A stretch of 18,418 bases of DNA from Planctomycetota bacterium. GTDB lineage: Bacteria; Planctomycetota; UBA1135; UBA2386. The notes below the pieces were generated by a model that worked only from the letters and a program-made list of their open reading frames with translations, was not told where the DNA came from and searched no databases. Shown one piece after another: positions 7,464 to 16,918 of this stretch. Location: positions 1 through 18,418 of the forward strand of contig JACKHZ010000021.1 of the NCBI GenBank assembly GCA_020638735.1, given 5' to 3'. The position numbers and the translations under genes were made by a program. Position 1 is the first letter of the stretch, and each line of letters starts with the position of its first letter.

Positions 7464-8303
7464 ATGCAGCACCCCTCTCCCACCCGCGAAGTCGCCATCG
7501 GCAGCGTGCGCCTCGGCGGCGGTCGCCCGTTCGCGATCATCGCCGGCCCCTGCGTGATCGAGAGCCGTGAGCACTGTTTGCGCCACGCCGAAGCCATCAG
7601 CCGCATCGCCGCCGCCAGCGATGTGCCGCTGGTGTTCAAGAGCAGCTTCGACAAGGCCAACCGCACCTCGGGGCGCGCCTTCCGCGGCCTGGGCATCGAC
7701 GAGGGGCTGCGCATCCTGGCCGAGGTGAAGCGGGACCTCGGCGTCCCGGTGCTGACCGACGTGCACGAGAGCGCCCACTGCGCGCCGTGCGCCGAGGTCG
7801 TCGACTGCCTGCAGATCCCCGCGTTCCTGTGCCGGCAAACCGACCTGCTGCTCGCCGCCGCGGCCACCGGCGTCGCGGTCAACGTCAAGAAGGGCCAGTT
7901 CCTCGCGCCCGAGGACGTCGGCAACGTGCTCGACAAGGTGCTCGCGGCCGGCAACCCCAACGCGCTGATCACCGAGCGCGGCACCAGCTTCGGCTACCGC
8001 GCGCTGGTGGTCGACTTCGCCGGCTTCCCGACGATGCGCGCGTTCGGCCAGCCGCTGGTCTTCGACGCGACCCACTCGGTGCAGCGCCCCGGCGGCGCCG
8101 GCACCTCGACGGCCGGCGACCGCACCAAGGTGCCCTACCTGGCGCGCGCGGCCGTAGCCTGCGGCGTCGACGGGCTGTTCCTCGAGGTGCACGAGGACCC
8201 CGATCACGCGCCCAGCGACGGGCCGAACATGCTGCAGCTCGACACGCTGGCGCCGCTGCTGCAGCAGCTGCGCGCCGTCGAACGCGCCGCGCGAGGCGAA
8301 TGA
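7464..8303 (+). CDS. kdsA: 3-deoxy-D-manno-octulosonate 8-phosphate synthase (KDO-8-P synthase)
   Basis: 279 aa from ATG 7464, the normal KdsA length; the frame is open further upstream but those residues do not match the family. The enzyme condenses phosphoenolpyruvate with arabinose 5-phosphate to give KDO-8-phosphate for the LPS inner core. Family motifs are clear: IIAGPCVIES, FKSSFDKANR (58-67), LTDVHE (97-102), IPAFLCRQTDLL, NVKKGQF (140-146), TERGTSFGY, FDATHSVQ and EVHEDPDHAPSDGPN. Position 30 is cysteine (AGPC), where the metal-independent E. coli type has asparagine. With H204, E241 and D252 this gives the full ligand set of the metal-dependent class. It is separated from the downstream kinase by only 4 nt, so the two are probably co-transcribed. 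It implies a Gram-negative outer membrane with KDO. Confidence 0.95.
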   Translation: MQHPSPTREVAIGSVRLGGGRPFAIIAGPCVIESREHCLRHAEAISRIAAASDVPLVFKSSFDKANRTSGRAFRGLGIDEGLRILAEVKRDLGVPVLTDVHESAHCAPCAEVVDCLQIPAFLCRQTDLLLAAAATGVAVNVKKGQFLAPEDVGNVLDKVLAAGNPNALITERGTSFGYRALVVDFAGFPTMRAFGQPLVFDATHSVQRPGGAGTSTAGDRTKVPYLARAAVACGVDGLFLEVHEDPDHAPSDGPNMLQLDTLAPLLQQLRAVERAARGE

Positions 8304-8307
8304 GCCG

Positions 8308-10194
<1,887 letters not shown>

Positions 10195-10204
10195 GGCGAC
10201 CGCC

Positions 10205-10714
10205 GTGCAACCCGCGGTCCTGGTGGTGATGGGCGTCGCCGGCTGCGGCAAGACGACGGTCGGCCAGGCCCTCGCGACGGCGCTCGGCTGCGCGTTCGTC
10301 GACGGCGACGACCTGCACAGCGCGGCCAACCGCGAGCAGATGAGCCGCGGCGTCGCACTCACCGACGCGCAGCGACAGCCGTGGCTCGACGCCGTGCGCG
10401 ACCGCCTGCACGCCGCCGAGGCGGCCGGGGAGACGCTGGTGATCGCCTGCTCGGCGCTGCGCCGCAGCTACCGGCAACGGCTCGCCGAAGGCCTGCAGAC
10501 GGTGCGCTTCGTGCACCTGCGCGTCGACCGCGACACGGCCGCGGCGCGGCTGCGCGGCCGCGCCGGCCACTTCTTCGCCGCGGACCTGCTCGACAGCCAG
10601 TTCGAGACCCTCGAGCCGCTGCAGACGCCGCCCGAACCCGGGTGGGCCGTCGATGGCGCGTCACCGACCGCGGCGATCGTCGCTGCCGTGCGCACGCACC
10701 TGACTGCGCGCTGA
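10205..10714 (+). CDS. gntK: Gluconokinase (GntK-type carbohydrate kinase)
   Basis: 169 aa, GTG start. It phosphorylates D-gluconate with ATP to 6-phosphogluconate, feeding the pentose phosphate or Entner-Doudoroff routes. A Walker A P-loop GVAGCGKTT (10-18) is followed by FVDGDDLHSAANREQMSRGVALTDAQRQPWL, which carries the gluconokinase DGDDLH signature and the LTD-x-x-R-x-PWL segment. ACSALRRSYRQRL and the LRGRAGHF lid region also match. The length is typical for GntK. The start lies 10 nt after the kinase stop; AAGGAG at 10186-10191 inside the end of the kinase gene could act as a Shine-Dalgarno, though at a long distance (13 nt). No gluconate transporter or regulator is in view. Confidence 0.88.
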   Translation: MQPAVLVVMGVAGCGKTTVGQALATALGCAFVDGDDLHSAANREQMSRGVALTDAQRQPWLDAVRDRLHAAEAAGETLVIACSALRRSYRQRLAEGLQTVRFVHLRVDRDTAAARLRGRAGHFFAADLLDSQFETLEPLQTPPEPGWAVDGASPTAAIVAAVRTHLTAR

Positions 10715-10785
10715 ATCTTCACACACGCTTGCCGGCGTTTGCTCGGGGTCGCGACATCGTCCCTGCACCTCTCGCCTCGCACCCG

Positions 10786-10890
10786 ATGCCCACCGCTGCA
10801 CCCGACATCATCCTGCTGCTCGCCGCCGGCCTGTTCGTGCTCGCCGTGCCGTGGCTGCGGCGCCGCGGTCGCGGTTGGCTGTGGTCGTGA
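10786..10890 (+). CDS. Possible 34-residue single-pass membrane peptide
   Basis: A short frame beginning MPTAAPDIILLLAAGLFVLA encodes one hydrophobic helix (about residues 8-23) followed by the basic stretch RRRGRG and WLWS, ending in TGA. The polarity (hydrophobic helix then positive tail) and GC-rich third positions resemble a genuine small membrane protein. It lies in the 213-nt gap between gluconokinase and the convergent DUF1501 gene, with no clear ribosome-binding site and no homologue I can name. The hydrophobicity could be a by-product of GC-rich sequence, so it is tentative. The rest of the gap shows nothing recognisable. Confidence 0.35.
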   Translation: MPTAAPDIILLLAAGLFVLAVPWLRRRGRGWLWS

Positions 10891-10927
10891 GCCCTCTGCT
10901 CGGGCAACACGGCGGTCCGGCCACCGA

Positions 10928-12142
10928 TCACCACAGACCGATCGGCTCGAAGCCTTCGCCGAGCACGGGCTCGACCGGCACCCCCAGGCGCCCCAGCAGC
11001 TCGGCGTAGACGCGGCGGAAGTCACACGTCGGGGGCACGTCGCCGTCGACGAGCCGGCTCAGGTCCGGCTTCTGCCCGAACGTGCCGCCCTGCACGCCCC
11101 CGCCGAACACGAACACCGGCCCGGCGGCGCCGTGATCGGAGCCCTGGCTGGCGTTCTCGGCGGCGCGGCGGCCGAACTCGGAGTGCACCAGCACGCCGAC
11201 GCGGTCCAGGCACCCGTGCCCGGCGAGGTCGTCGAGCAGCGCGCCGAGGCCGGCGTCGAGCTGGCGCAGCAGGCCGGCGTGCGTCGGCAGCTGGCGCGCG
11301 TGGGTGTCGAAGCCGCCGAACGAGGTGTGCAGCAGGCGCGTGCCGACGCCGGCGACGAGCAGCCGCGCGATCAGCTGCAGGTGGCGACCGAGATCGTCGT
11401 CGGGATAGTCGGCCTTGGGCGTGTAGCGCTGCAGCGCCGCGGTCAGGCCGTCGGCGAGCTCGACCCCGGCCGTCTGTGCCGCCCGCACCGCGGCGAGCAG
11501 TTCGCCCGCGCCGCCGGCGCCGACGACGTGCCGACTCGGCGCGTCCGCGGCGATCGGGCCGCGCGCGCCCGGCGACAGCCACTGGAAGTCCTCGACGCGC
11601 ACCAGGCTCGGCACCGGAACCCGGCGCGAATGCAACAGCAGCGGCACCTCGAGCCCGCCGATCGCGGCGGCCGGCAGGCCGTTGCCCGCGCCGCCGGCCG
11701 CGGCCACGAGCTGCTCTGCGGCGCGGCCGAGCCAACCCGTGGTCGTGGCGCCGACCTGCTGGTGCGCAGGGTCCCCGACGTGCCAGATGTCGCGGCTGCG
11801 GAAGTGCGAACGATCGGGCGGCGCGTAGCCGACGCCGTGTACGACCGCGCCGCGTCCCGCGGCGATGTGGCCGTGCAGCCGCGCGAGCGAAGGGTGCAGC
11901 GACGTGCCGTCACCGAGCGCGCGCGCGCCGCGGCGCACGGCGCCGAGCTTGGGCCGCAGCCGCGCGTAGTCCGCGTCGTCGACCGGAATCACGGTGTTGA
12001 GGCCGTCGTTGCCGCCGACCAGTTCGAGCACCAGCAGGCAGCGCTCGTCGCCGCCGGGCAGCCACGCGCCGCCGCGACCCAAGGACAGGGCGAGTGGCGC
12101 GCAGGCGGCACCGCGCAGGAAGGTTCTGCGGTCGACGTTCAT
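10928..12142 (-). CDS. DUF1501 family protein, TAT-exported
   Basis: 404 aa. The N-terminus DRRTFLRGAACAPLALSLG carries the twin-arginine motif (R5-R6), so a folded protein is probably exported. Family landmarks are LVLELVGGNDGLNTVIPV, VHGVGYAPPDRSHFRSRDIWH and, near the C-terminus, LVHSEFGRRAAENASQGSDHGAAGPVFVFGG. DUF1501 proteins belong to the alkaline-phosphatase/sulfatase-like superfamily; the His/Asp residues in these segments are candidate metal ligands. No biochemical role is established. It is the last gene of a three-gene minus-strand operon, starting 7 nt after the DUF1800 stop. DUF1501-DUF1800 pairs are a hallmark of planctomycetes and some proteobacteria, suggesting a joint function. 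Confidence 0.9.
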   Translation of the reverse strand: MNVDRRTFLRGAACAPLALSLGRGGAWLPGGDERCLLVLELVGGNDGLNTVIPVDDADYARLRPKLGAVRRGARALGDGTSLHPSLARLHGHIAAGRGAVVHGVGYAPPDRSHFRSRDIWHVGDPAHQQVGATTTGWLGRAAEQLVAAAGGAGNGLPAAAIGGLEVPLLLHSRRVPVPSLVRVEDFQWLSPGARGPIAADAPSRHVVGAGGAGELLAAVRAAQTAGVELADGLTAALQRYTPKADYPDDDLGRHLQLIARLLVAGVGTRLLHTSFGGFDTHARQLPTHAGLLRQLDAGLGALLDDLAGHGCLDRVGVLVHSEFGRRAAENASQGSDHGAAGPVFVFGGGVQGGTFGQKPDLSRLVDGDVPPTCDFRRVYAELLGRLGVPVEPVLGEGFEPIGLW

Positions 12143-12149
12143 GATGTGC

Positions 12150-13454
12150 TCACAGCAGTTGGTACTCCGGCAGACACGTGGCCGCGTGCAACACCGTGGC
12201 CGCCCGGTCGCCCTGCGCCGCGCGCGCGACCTCGAGCAGCCGCTCGCTGGCGTCCGCCGACAGGTCCCCGTCGCAGCAGAACAGCGACGCCGCCCTGGCC
12301 AGGTGGTCGGGGCGCGTGTAACCGCGCAGCAGCTCGGCGGCGCGCGGCGCCAACTTGCCGCGGCGCCCGGCGAGCAGATCGGCGACGAAGTTGCTGCGCA
12401 GCAGCCAGGCGGCGGGCGACAGCCACGCGAGTTCGCCGTGCCAGCCCTCCACCGACGGCGGTTCGAGCCAGGTCTCGCCGAGCGTCGCCATCGCCGCCAC
12501 CAGCGCCGTCGGCTGGGCGCGACCGCCGATCAGGCGCACGCTGCCGATCACGAAGTCCGCGGGGCTCTTGATCTTGCTGCGGTAGGCGCGCGCCGAGAAG
12601 AACAGGCGGCTGCCGAGCAGCACGCGCAGGGTCGCGCCGACGTCGCGCCCGTGCTGCTCGTAGGCCCCGGCCAGCGCATCGATCTCGTCGCGCTCGGGCT
12701 GCGGGTGCACGAAGAAGCGCAGCCAGCGTTCGGCGAGGAAACGCGCCGACTCGGGGCGCGCCGCCGCGATCGCCGCGACGTCGTCGCCGTCGAGCTTGCC
12801 GCGCACGCCGAGCACCTCCTTGTCGCCGTCGTCGTGCAGATAGCCGGCGCGGAAGAACTGGCCGTCGCGCACGTGCCAACCGGTCAGCGCGCGGGCCGCC
12901 TCCTTGATATCGCGCTCGCTGTAGTTGCCGCGGCCGAGCGCGAACAGCTCGAACACCTCGCGCGCCAGGTTCTCGTTGGGCTGCTTGCTGGTGTTGACGT
13001 CGTTGTCGAGCCAGCGCAGCAGCGCCGGGTCGCGCAGCATCGCGGTCAGCAGTTCGTCGAAGCGCCCGGTGCCGAGCCGGTCGAAGGTCGCCATCATCAG
13101 CGCCATCGCGCGCGGGTCCTGGACCTTGCTGTTGCTGGTGGCGAAGTGGCCGTGCCAGAAGTAGCTGAGCCGCTCGCGCAGCGGGTGCGTGTTCTGCAGC
13201 GCCAACCAGACGCGGAACGCGCGCACGCGCTCGATCGAGCCGAAGGCGATCGCCTCGTTGAGCAGCGCGTCGGCCGCGGGCACCTCGGCGAGCGGCGGGG
13301 CGACGTGCTGCAGCGCGGCGGCGAGCCCCTCGCGCACCAGCCGCTGCCGCTCGGGCAACGACGCACCGAAGCCGGCGCGGCGGAGCAGGTGGCCGCACTT
13401 GCGCAGATCGAACGGATCGCGCGCGCTGGGTTCGTAGGGGGCGAGCGGGTTCAT
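12150..13454 (-). CDS. DUF1800 family protein
   Basis: 434 aa. It matches DUF1800 over most of its length: CGHLLRRAGFG (20-30), LSYFWHGHFATSNSKV (96-111), LRDPALLRWLDNDVN, PNENLAREVFELFALG (159-174), YSERDIKEAARALTGWHV (178-195), RFLAERWLRFFV and PPSVEGWHGELAWLSP. The biochemical function is unknown. No signal peptide is visible from this ATG, unlike its DUF1501 neighbour, so its location is unclear. The ATG (13454-13452) overlaps the upstream gene's TGA as ATGA, implying translational coupling, which fixes the start. It lies 7 nt upstream of the DUF1501 gene. Confidence 0.9.
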   Translation of the reverse strand: MNPLAPYEPSARDPFDLRKCGHLLRRAGFGASLPERQRLVREGLAAALQHVAPPLAEVPAADALLNEAIAFGSIERVRAFRVWLALQNTHPLRERLSYFWHGHFATSNSKVQDPRAMALMMATFDRLGTGRFDELLTAMLRDPALLRWLDNDVNTSKQPNENLAREVFELFALGRGNYSERDIKEAARALTGWHVRDGQFFRAGYLHDDGDKEVLGVRGKLDGDDVAAIAAARPESARFLAERWLRFFVHPQPERDEIDALAGAYEQHGRDVGATLRVLLGSRLFFSARAYRSKIKSPADFVIGSVRLIGGRAQPTALVAAMATLGETWLEPPSVEGWHGELAWLSPAAWLLRSNFVADLLAGRRGKLAPRAAELLRGYTRPDHLARAASLFCCDGDLSADASERLLEVARAAQGDRAATVLHAATCLPEYQLL

Positions 13455-15062
13455 CGTTGCCGCACCGCCTCCACCGTCACCGTGGTCTCGCGCGCGGCCG
13501 GCACCACCGCGACCTGCAGGTGCTGCACGCTGCGCAGCACGGCGTCTGCGATCGCGAAGAACCGCGCCGCGCCGGCCTGGTCCTCGCCTTCGTCGAGCAT
13601 GCGCGCCAGCACCAACGCGTCACGGCTCGTCGCCAGCGCGTCGGCGATCGCCGCTCCCGACAGCCGCAGCAGGTCGCCGCGCACGTGCTCGCGTTCGGGC
13701 GCCGCGCAGGCGGCGAGCACGCGCTCCGCAGCGCGCGTGGTCGAAGCCACGACCAGGTGGCCGTGGCCGAAGGCGACGACGGGCGACAACACGGCCTCGA
13801 GCGGGGGCGCGCCCGGACCGCGCCATTCGGGCAATTCGGCGGCCAACCCGCTGCCGTGTTCCCCGCGCCAGCGGCGCAGCAGCAGCGGCGCCTGCCGACG
13901 CTGCGCGCGTTCGGCGTTGACGACGATGCCGATCAGGTCGAGCACGCGACGCACGACCGCTTCGACGCGCGCGTCGGCGACCGGCACGCACGCCGCGAAG
14001 TCCGGCAGCAGCAGCGGTGGCCGTTCGGCCGCCGGCGGCAGCTGCGGCGCGAGCACGAACAGGGTCGCGGGCTCGGCGAGGCGACCGAACAGTTCATCGA
14101 CGATCGACGAGTTGGGGCCGTCGAAGCCGTCGGCGATCGACAGGAACGAGTCCACCTGCGTCACACCGGCCGGCGACAGATAGGTCGCGGGCTGCGCGAG
14201 CAGGCGGTGCAGGCTGCGGTCGAGGGTGAGGGTCGCGAGCACGTCGCCGGCGACGCGCGGCACCTCCCGCCCGGCGTCGCCCGCCGGCAGCAGCGAGCCG
14301 TAGGCCGCGCCCCGGATCGACGCGTCGGCTTGCACCTGCAGGCGCAGCGAACTGGCGGCGACCAACTGCAGCCGCAGCAGCTTGCCGTGATCGAGGGCGT
14401 GGGCGATCGGCGCCAGCAGGAAGCGCCCCGGGCCGTCGAGCCCCGCCAGCAGCGCGCCGTCGCCGCCGCGCAGGCGGCGCAGGGCCGCGAGGTCGACCGC
14501 GCCGCGCAGGACCGCGCCTTCGGCTTCGACCAGAGCGGGCTGCCACCAGCTGCCTTCGGAATCCGCGGGCGCCGTCGGCATCGACCGCAGCGCCGCGGCG
14601 TCGCTGCCGACCAGCAGCCACGGGCCCTCGAACCGGCGCGCCACCGCCCCGCCACGCCGCTCGAGCCACGCCGCCGCCGCCGCCGGCTCGCCGGGCCGCA
14701 GCGCCAGGGTCCAGCGCCAGCGCGCCCCGTCGGCGAGCAGCCCCAGGGCCGCGCCGCCGCCCGCGACGCGTGCACAGGAATTCGCCGAAGTCCCCGTCGA
14801 GGAAGGCCCGCGCCGCCACCAGGCCCGCCCCACCATCGCCGCCACCTCGGCCGGCAGCCCCGCCGGCACGCCCCGCGGCCGCCGCCAGCTGCTGCAGGGC
14901 CTCCGTGGGCGCGGGCACTTCGAGCACCACGACCGCGGCCGCCGGCAGCCAGGACGCCGCGGACTGCGGCGCGGGCGGCGTCGGTTCGGGCGCCCCCTGC
15001 GCGGCCAGCCCGAAGCACCCGGCGAGGGCGAAGACGGCGGCAGCAGCGGGGCGGTGGTGCAT
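13451..15062 (-). CDS. Exported protein of unknown function, first gene of the DUF1800/DUF1501 operon; frameshifted near its 5' end
   Basis: About 536 aa when frames are joined. From ATG 15062 the protein begins MHHRPAAAAVFALAGCFGLA, a signal peptide that contains an LAGC lipobox (C17), so it is either a lipoprotein or a Sec substrate. It continues ASWLPAAAVVVLEVPAPTEALQQLAAAA. The frame then changes: near 14875 to GVPAGLPAEVAAMVGRAW, near 14815 back to ARAFLDGDFGEFL, and near 14770 to ARVAGGGAALGLLADGARW, after which one frame runs to the stop at 13451. The last shift is certain, the first two probable. The body is Ala/Leu-rich with motifs such as DGPGRFLLAPIAHALD and VDSFLSIADGFDGPNSSIVDELFGRLA. 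The overall style resembles planctomycete DUF3352-like secreted proteins, but I do not claim membership. Its stop overlaps the DUF1800 start. Confidence 0.6.
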
Positions 15063-15164
15063 GACGGGCACAGGTGGCCGAACGGCGACAGGATCGGTCG
15101 GTTGTCGGCGGCGGACCGAATCGGGACGGCAAACCACCGCGAGCCATGTTGCCACGGCTGCATG

Positions 15165-15173
15165 GGTTACTAT
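15165..15173 (+). promoter_or_regulatory. Putative -10 box of the carboxypeptidase-regulatory-like gene
   Basis: TACTAT at 15168-15173, preceded by GGT, is the closest match to the -10 consensus in the 194-nt divergent gap 15063-15256. A start near 15180 would leave a leader of about 77 nt before the ATG at 15257. No comparable box was found for the divergent minus-strand gene, and nothing else is recognisable in the gap. Confidence 0.35.
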
Positions 15174-15256
15174 TCGGTGCGCAGCAGGACGGACCGCCGC
15201 GAACCCCCGCGTCGCAGCGCCCTTTTCCCCGACCCTGCCGCCGACCCCTACCCCCG

Positions 15257-16381
15257 ATGCGTGCTGGCGAACTGACCATCCTGATTGCGGCGCTGGGCCT
15301 GGCCACGGCCGCCGGCGTGATGCTGCTGTCTCGCGACACCATGGCCGAGGCCCTGCCTCCTGCGCCGGTGATCGAGGCCCCGCCCACCAACGCCGTGGCC
15401 GTCGACGCGAGCATGCAGTCGAGCCATCGCATCGCCGCGGACGACGGCGCCATCGTCGTCGCCGCGACCGCCGACGCTCCTCGTCAGAAGGTCGACACGT
15501 CCGGCTGGTCCAAGGGCATCCTCAGGGGCGACATCGAACTCTCGGTCAATGCGATCGACAAGATCGACTCGCTGATGGTCGTCGTCGAAGAACTGCGCGC
15601 CGCGAGCCGCCCCGACGGCACTTTCTCCAATCCTTATCGCAGCGTCACCAAGATCGACTTCGACCGCACGCGCACGCCGACCTTCGAGGTCCGCGACGTG
15701 CCGTTCTCCGAGTATCCGTTCAAGGTCACGGTCTACTCGCCGGGTCTCAACGGCAGCTCGCGGACCCTGAACGTCGACGCCGAACACGCGCTGGCCGACG
15801 ACATCGTGCTGTCGGTGAGTTGCGGCGGCCCCTACACGCTGCTGCTGCGCGATCAGGACGGCAACCCCTACCCGCAGCTCGACGTGCGCATCGCGCCGAT
15901 CGGCGAGCCGCTGGGCCGCCCGCGCCTCGACGCCACCAGCGACAGTTATGGCAGCGCCATCTTCGACAGCGTGCTCGGCGGCGACTACCAGGTGATGGTG
16001 CTGCAGAACGGCCAGCCGCTCGGCGAGGTCCAGACGATCACCGTGCAGACCGGCGTGCGCCTCTACCAGAACCGCATCCAGGGACAGGGGCAGACACTGA
16101 CCATCCCGCGCGGCATGCCGCTCGAGGTCCGGGTGCACGACCCGCGCGGCTACGGCATCCCCGACGCCCGCATCCGCATCCAGGCCACCGACCGCCTGCG
16201 CCTGACCCAGTTCGACGCCACCAGCGACGCCGACGGCCGCGTGACCTTCCCCTACCTGACCCCGGGGGTCTGGCAGATCGACGTGACCAAGGACCGCTAC
16301 CAGACGCGCGCCAAGCAGATCACGGTCAAGGACCGCACGCCGATCGACCTGCAGCAGATCCAGCTGCTGCTGGCCCGCTAG
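15257..16381 (+). CDS. Membrane-anchored protein with two carboxypeptidase-regulatory-like domains
   Basis: 374 aa from ATG 15257. The open frame extends upstream but is not protein-like there, and this ATG places a hydrophobic helix (about 6-24, LTILIAALGLATAAGVMLL) at the N-terminus. A Pro/Ala-rich linker follows, then a beta-rich middle. Two consecutive carboxypeptidase-regulatory-like (transthyretin/Ig-fold) units close the protein: one from about residue 193 (YTLLLRDQDGNPYPQLDVRI ... TSDSYGSAIFDSVLGGDYQV), one from about 290 (LEVRVHDPRGYGIPDARIRI ... TSDADGRVTFPYLTPGVWQI). Such domains bind or present surfaces on exported proteins. No catalytic domain is present, so a structural or adhesive envelope role is inferred. 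It is followed after 53 nt by the FabZ-like gene. Confidence 0.75.
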   Translation: MRAGELTILIAALGLATAAGVMLLSRDTMAEALPPAPVIEAPPTNAVAVDASMQSSHRIAADDGAIVVAATADAPRQKVDTSGWSKGILRGDIELSVNAIDKIDSLMVVVEELRAASRPDGTFSNPYRSVTKIDFDRTRTPTFEVRDVPFSEYPFKVTVYSPGLNGSSRTLNVDAEHALADDIVLSVSCGGPYTLLLRDQDGNPYPQLDVRIAPIGEPLGRPRLDATSDSYGSAIFDSVLGGDYQVMVLQNGQPLGEVQTITVQTGVRLYQNRIQGQGQTLTIPRGMPLEVRVHDPRGYGIPDARIRIQATDRLRLTQFDATSDADGRVTFPYLTPGVWQIDVTKDRYQTRAKQITVKDRTPIDLQQIQLLLAR

Positions 16382-16394
16382 CGGCACCTCGCCG

Positions 16395-16423
16395 TTTCCT
16401 TCGCAGCGGCCGCGGGCTAGCCT
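16395..16423 (+). promoter_or_regulatory. Putative promoter of the FabZ-like gene
   Basis: TAGCCT at 16418-16423 with a poor TTTCCT (16395-16400) 17 nt upstream. The ATG at 16435 is 11 nt after the -10 box, giving a leader of about 4-5 nt and no Shine-Dalgarno. Confidence 0.35.
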
Positions 16424-16434
16424 TCGCAGCCCGC

Positions 16435-16914
16435 ATGAGCACTTCGATCGTCGACCTCGCGAGCATCGACCTGACCCGGGACGTCGTGCCCGAAGAAGAA
16501 CTGCGCTCGATCCTGCCGCACCGACACGAGTTCCAGATGCTCGACGGCATCTGCCACCTCGACGTCGAGAAGAAGTGTGCCGTTGGCTACAAGGACTGGG
16601 GCACCGACGCGTGGTGGGGCCGCGGCCACATCCCCGGCCGGCCGCTGATGCCGGGGGTGCTGATGATCGAGAGCGCGGCGCAGGTCGCGTCCTTCCTGAT
16701 CAAGAAGACCAGCGACTGGGAGATCGACCGTTTCATCGGCCTCGCCGGTCTCGACAACGTGCGCATCCGCGGCACCATCGAACCGCCGGCGCGCGTCTAC
16801 TTCGTCAGCGGCAACCTGCGCATCTCCGGGCGGCGCATGGCGCGCATGCCGGCCCAGGTGTTCTGCAACGGCACGATGACGATGGAGATGGAACTGATCG
16901 GCGTGCTGCTGTGA
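16435..16914 (+). CDS. FabZ-like beta-hydroxyacyl-ACP dehydratase (hot-dog fold)
   Basis: 159 aa. ILPHRHEFQMLDGI (26-39) corresponds to the LPHRYPFLLVD start of FabZ. WGRGHIPGRPLMPGVLMIESAAQVASF contains the active-site pair, H65 and E79, in the GH(F/I)PGxPxMPGVLxxE context, so it should be catalytically competent. Family members dehydrate 3-hydroxyacyl-ACP in fatty-acid synthesis. The protein is slightly longer than E. coli FabZ because of about 20 extra N-terminal residues. It is not next to other fatty-acid or lipid A genes (lpxA/lpxD), so it may be a paralogue acting on a special acyl chain; hence no gene symbol is given. The frame is open far upstream, but ATG 16435 is where family similarity begins. 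The GT-C gene starts 4 nt downstream, a likely operon. Confidence 0.85.
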   Translation: MSTSIVDLASIDLTRDVVPEEELRSILPHRHEFQMLDGICHLDVEKKCAVGYKDWGTDAWWGRGHIPGRPLMPGVLMIESAAQVASFLIKKTSDWEIDRFIGLAGLDNVRIRGTIEPPARVYFVSGNLRISGRRMARMPAQVFCNGTMTMEMELIGVLL

Positions 16915-16918
16915 CCTC

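Noticed and set aside
7464..8303. DAHP synthase (aromatic pathway) instead of KdsA
   Set aside because: The short length and the FKSSFDKANR, IPAFLCRQTDLL and NVKKGQF motifs are those of KDO-8-P synthase.
15074..15256. 61-residue N-terminal extension of the carboxypeptidase-regulatory-like protein
   Set aside because: The composition is not protein-like, it spans the putative TACTAT promoter, and it would bury the membrane helix that normally lies at the N-terminus.
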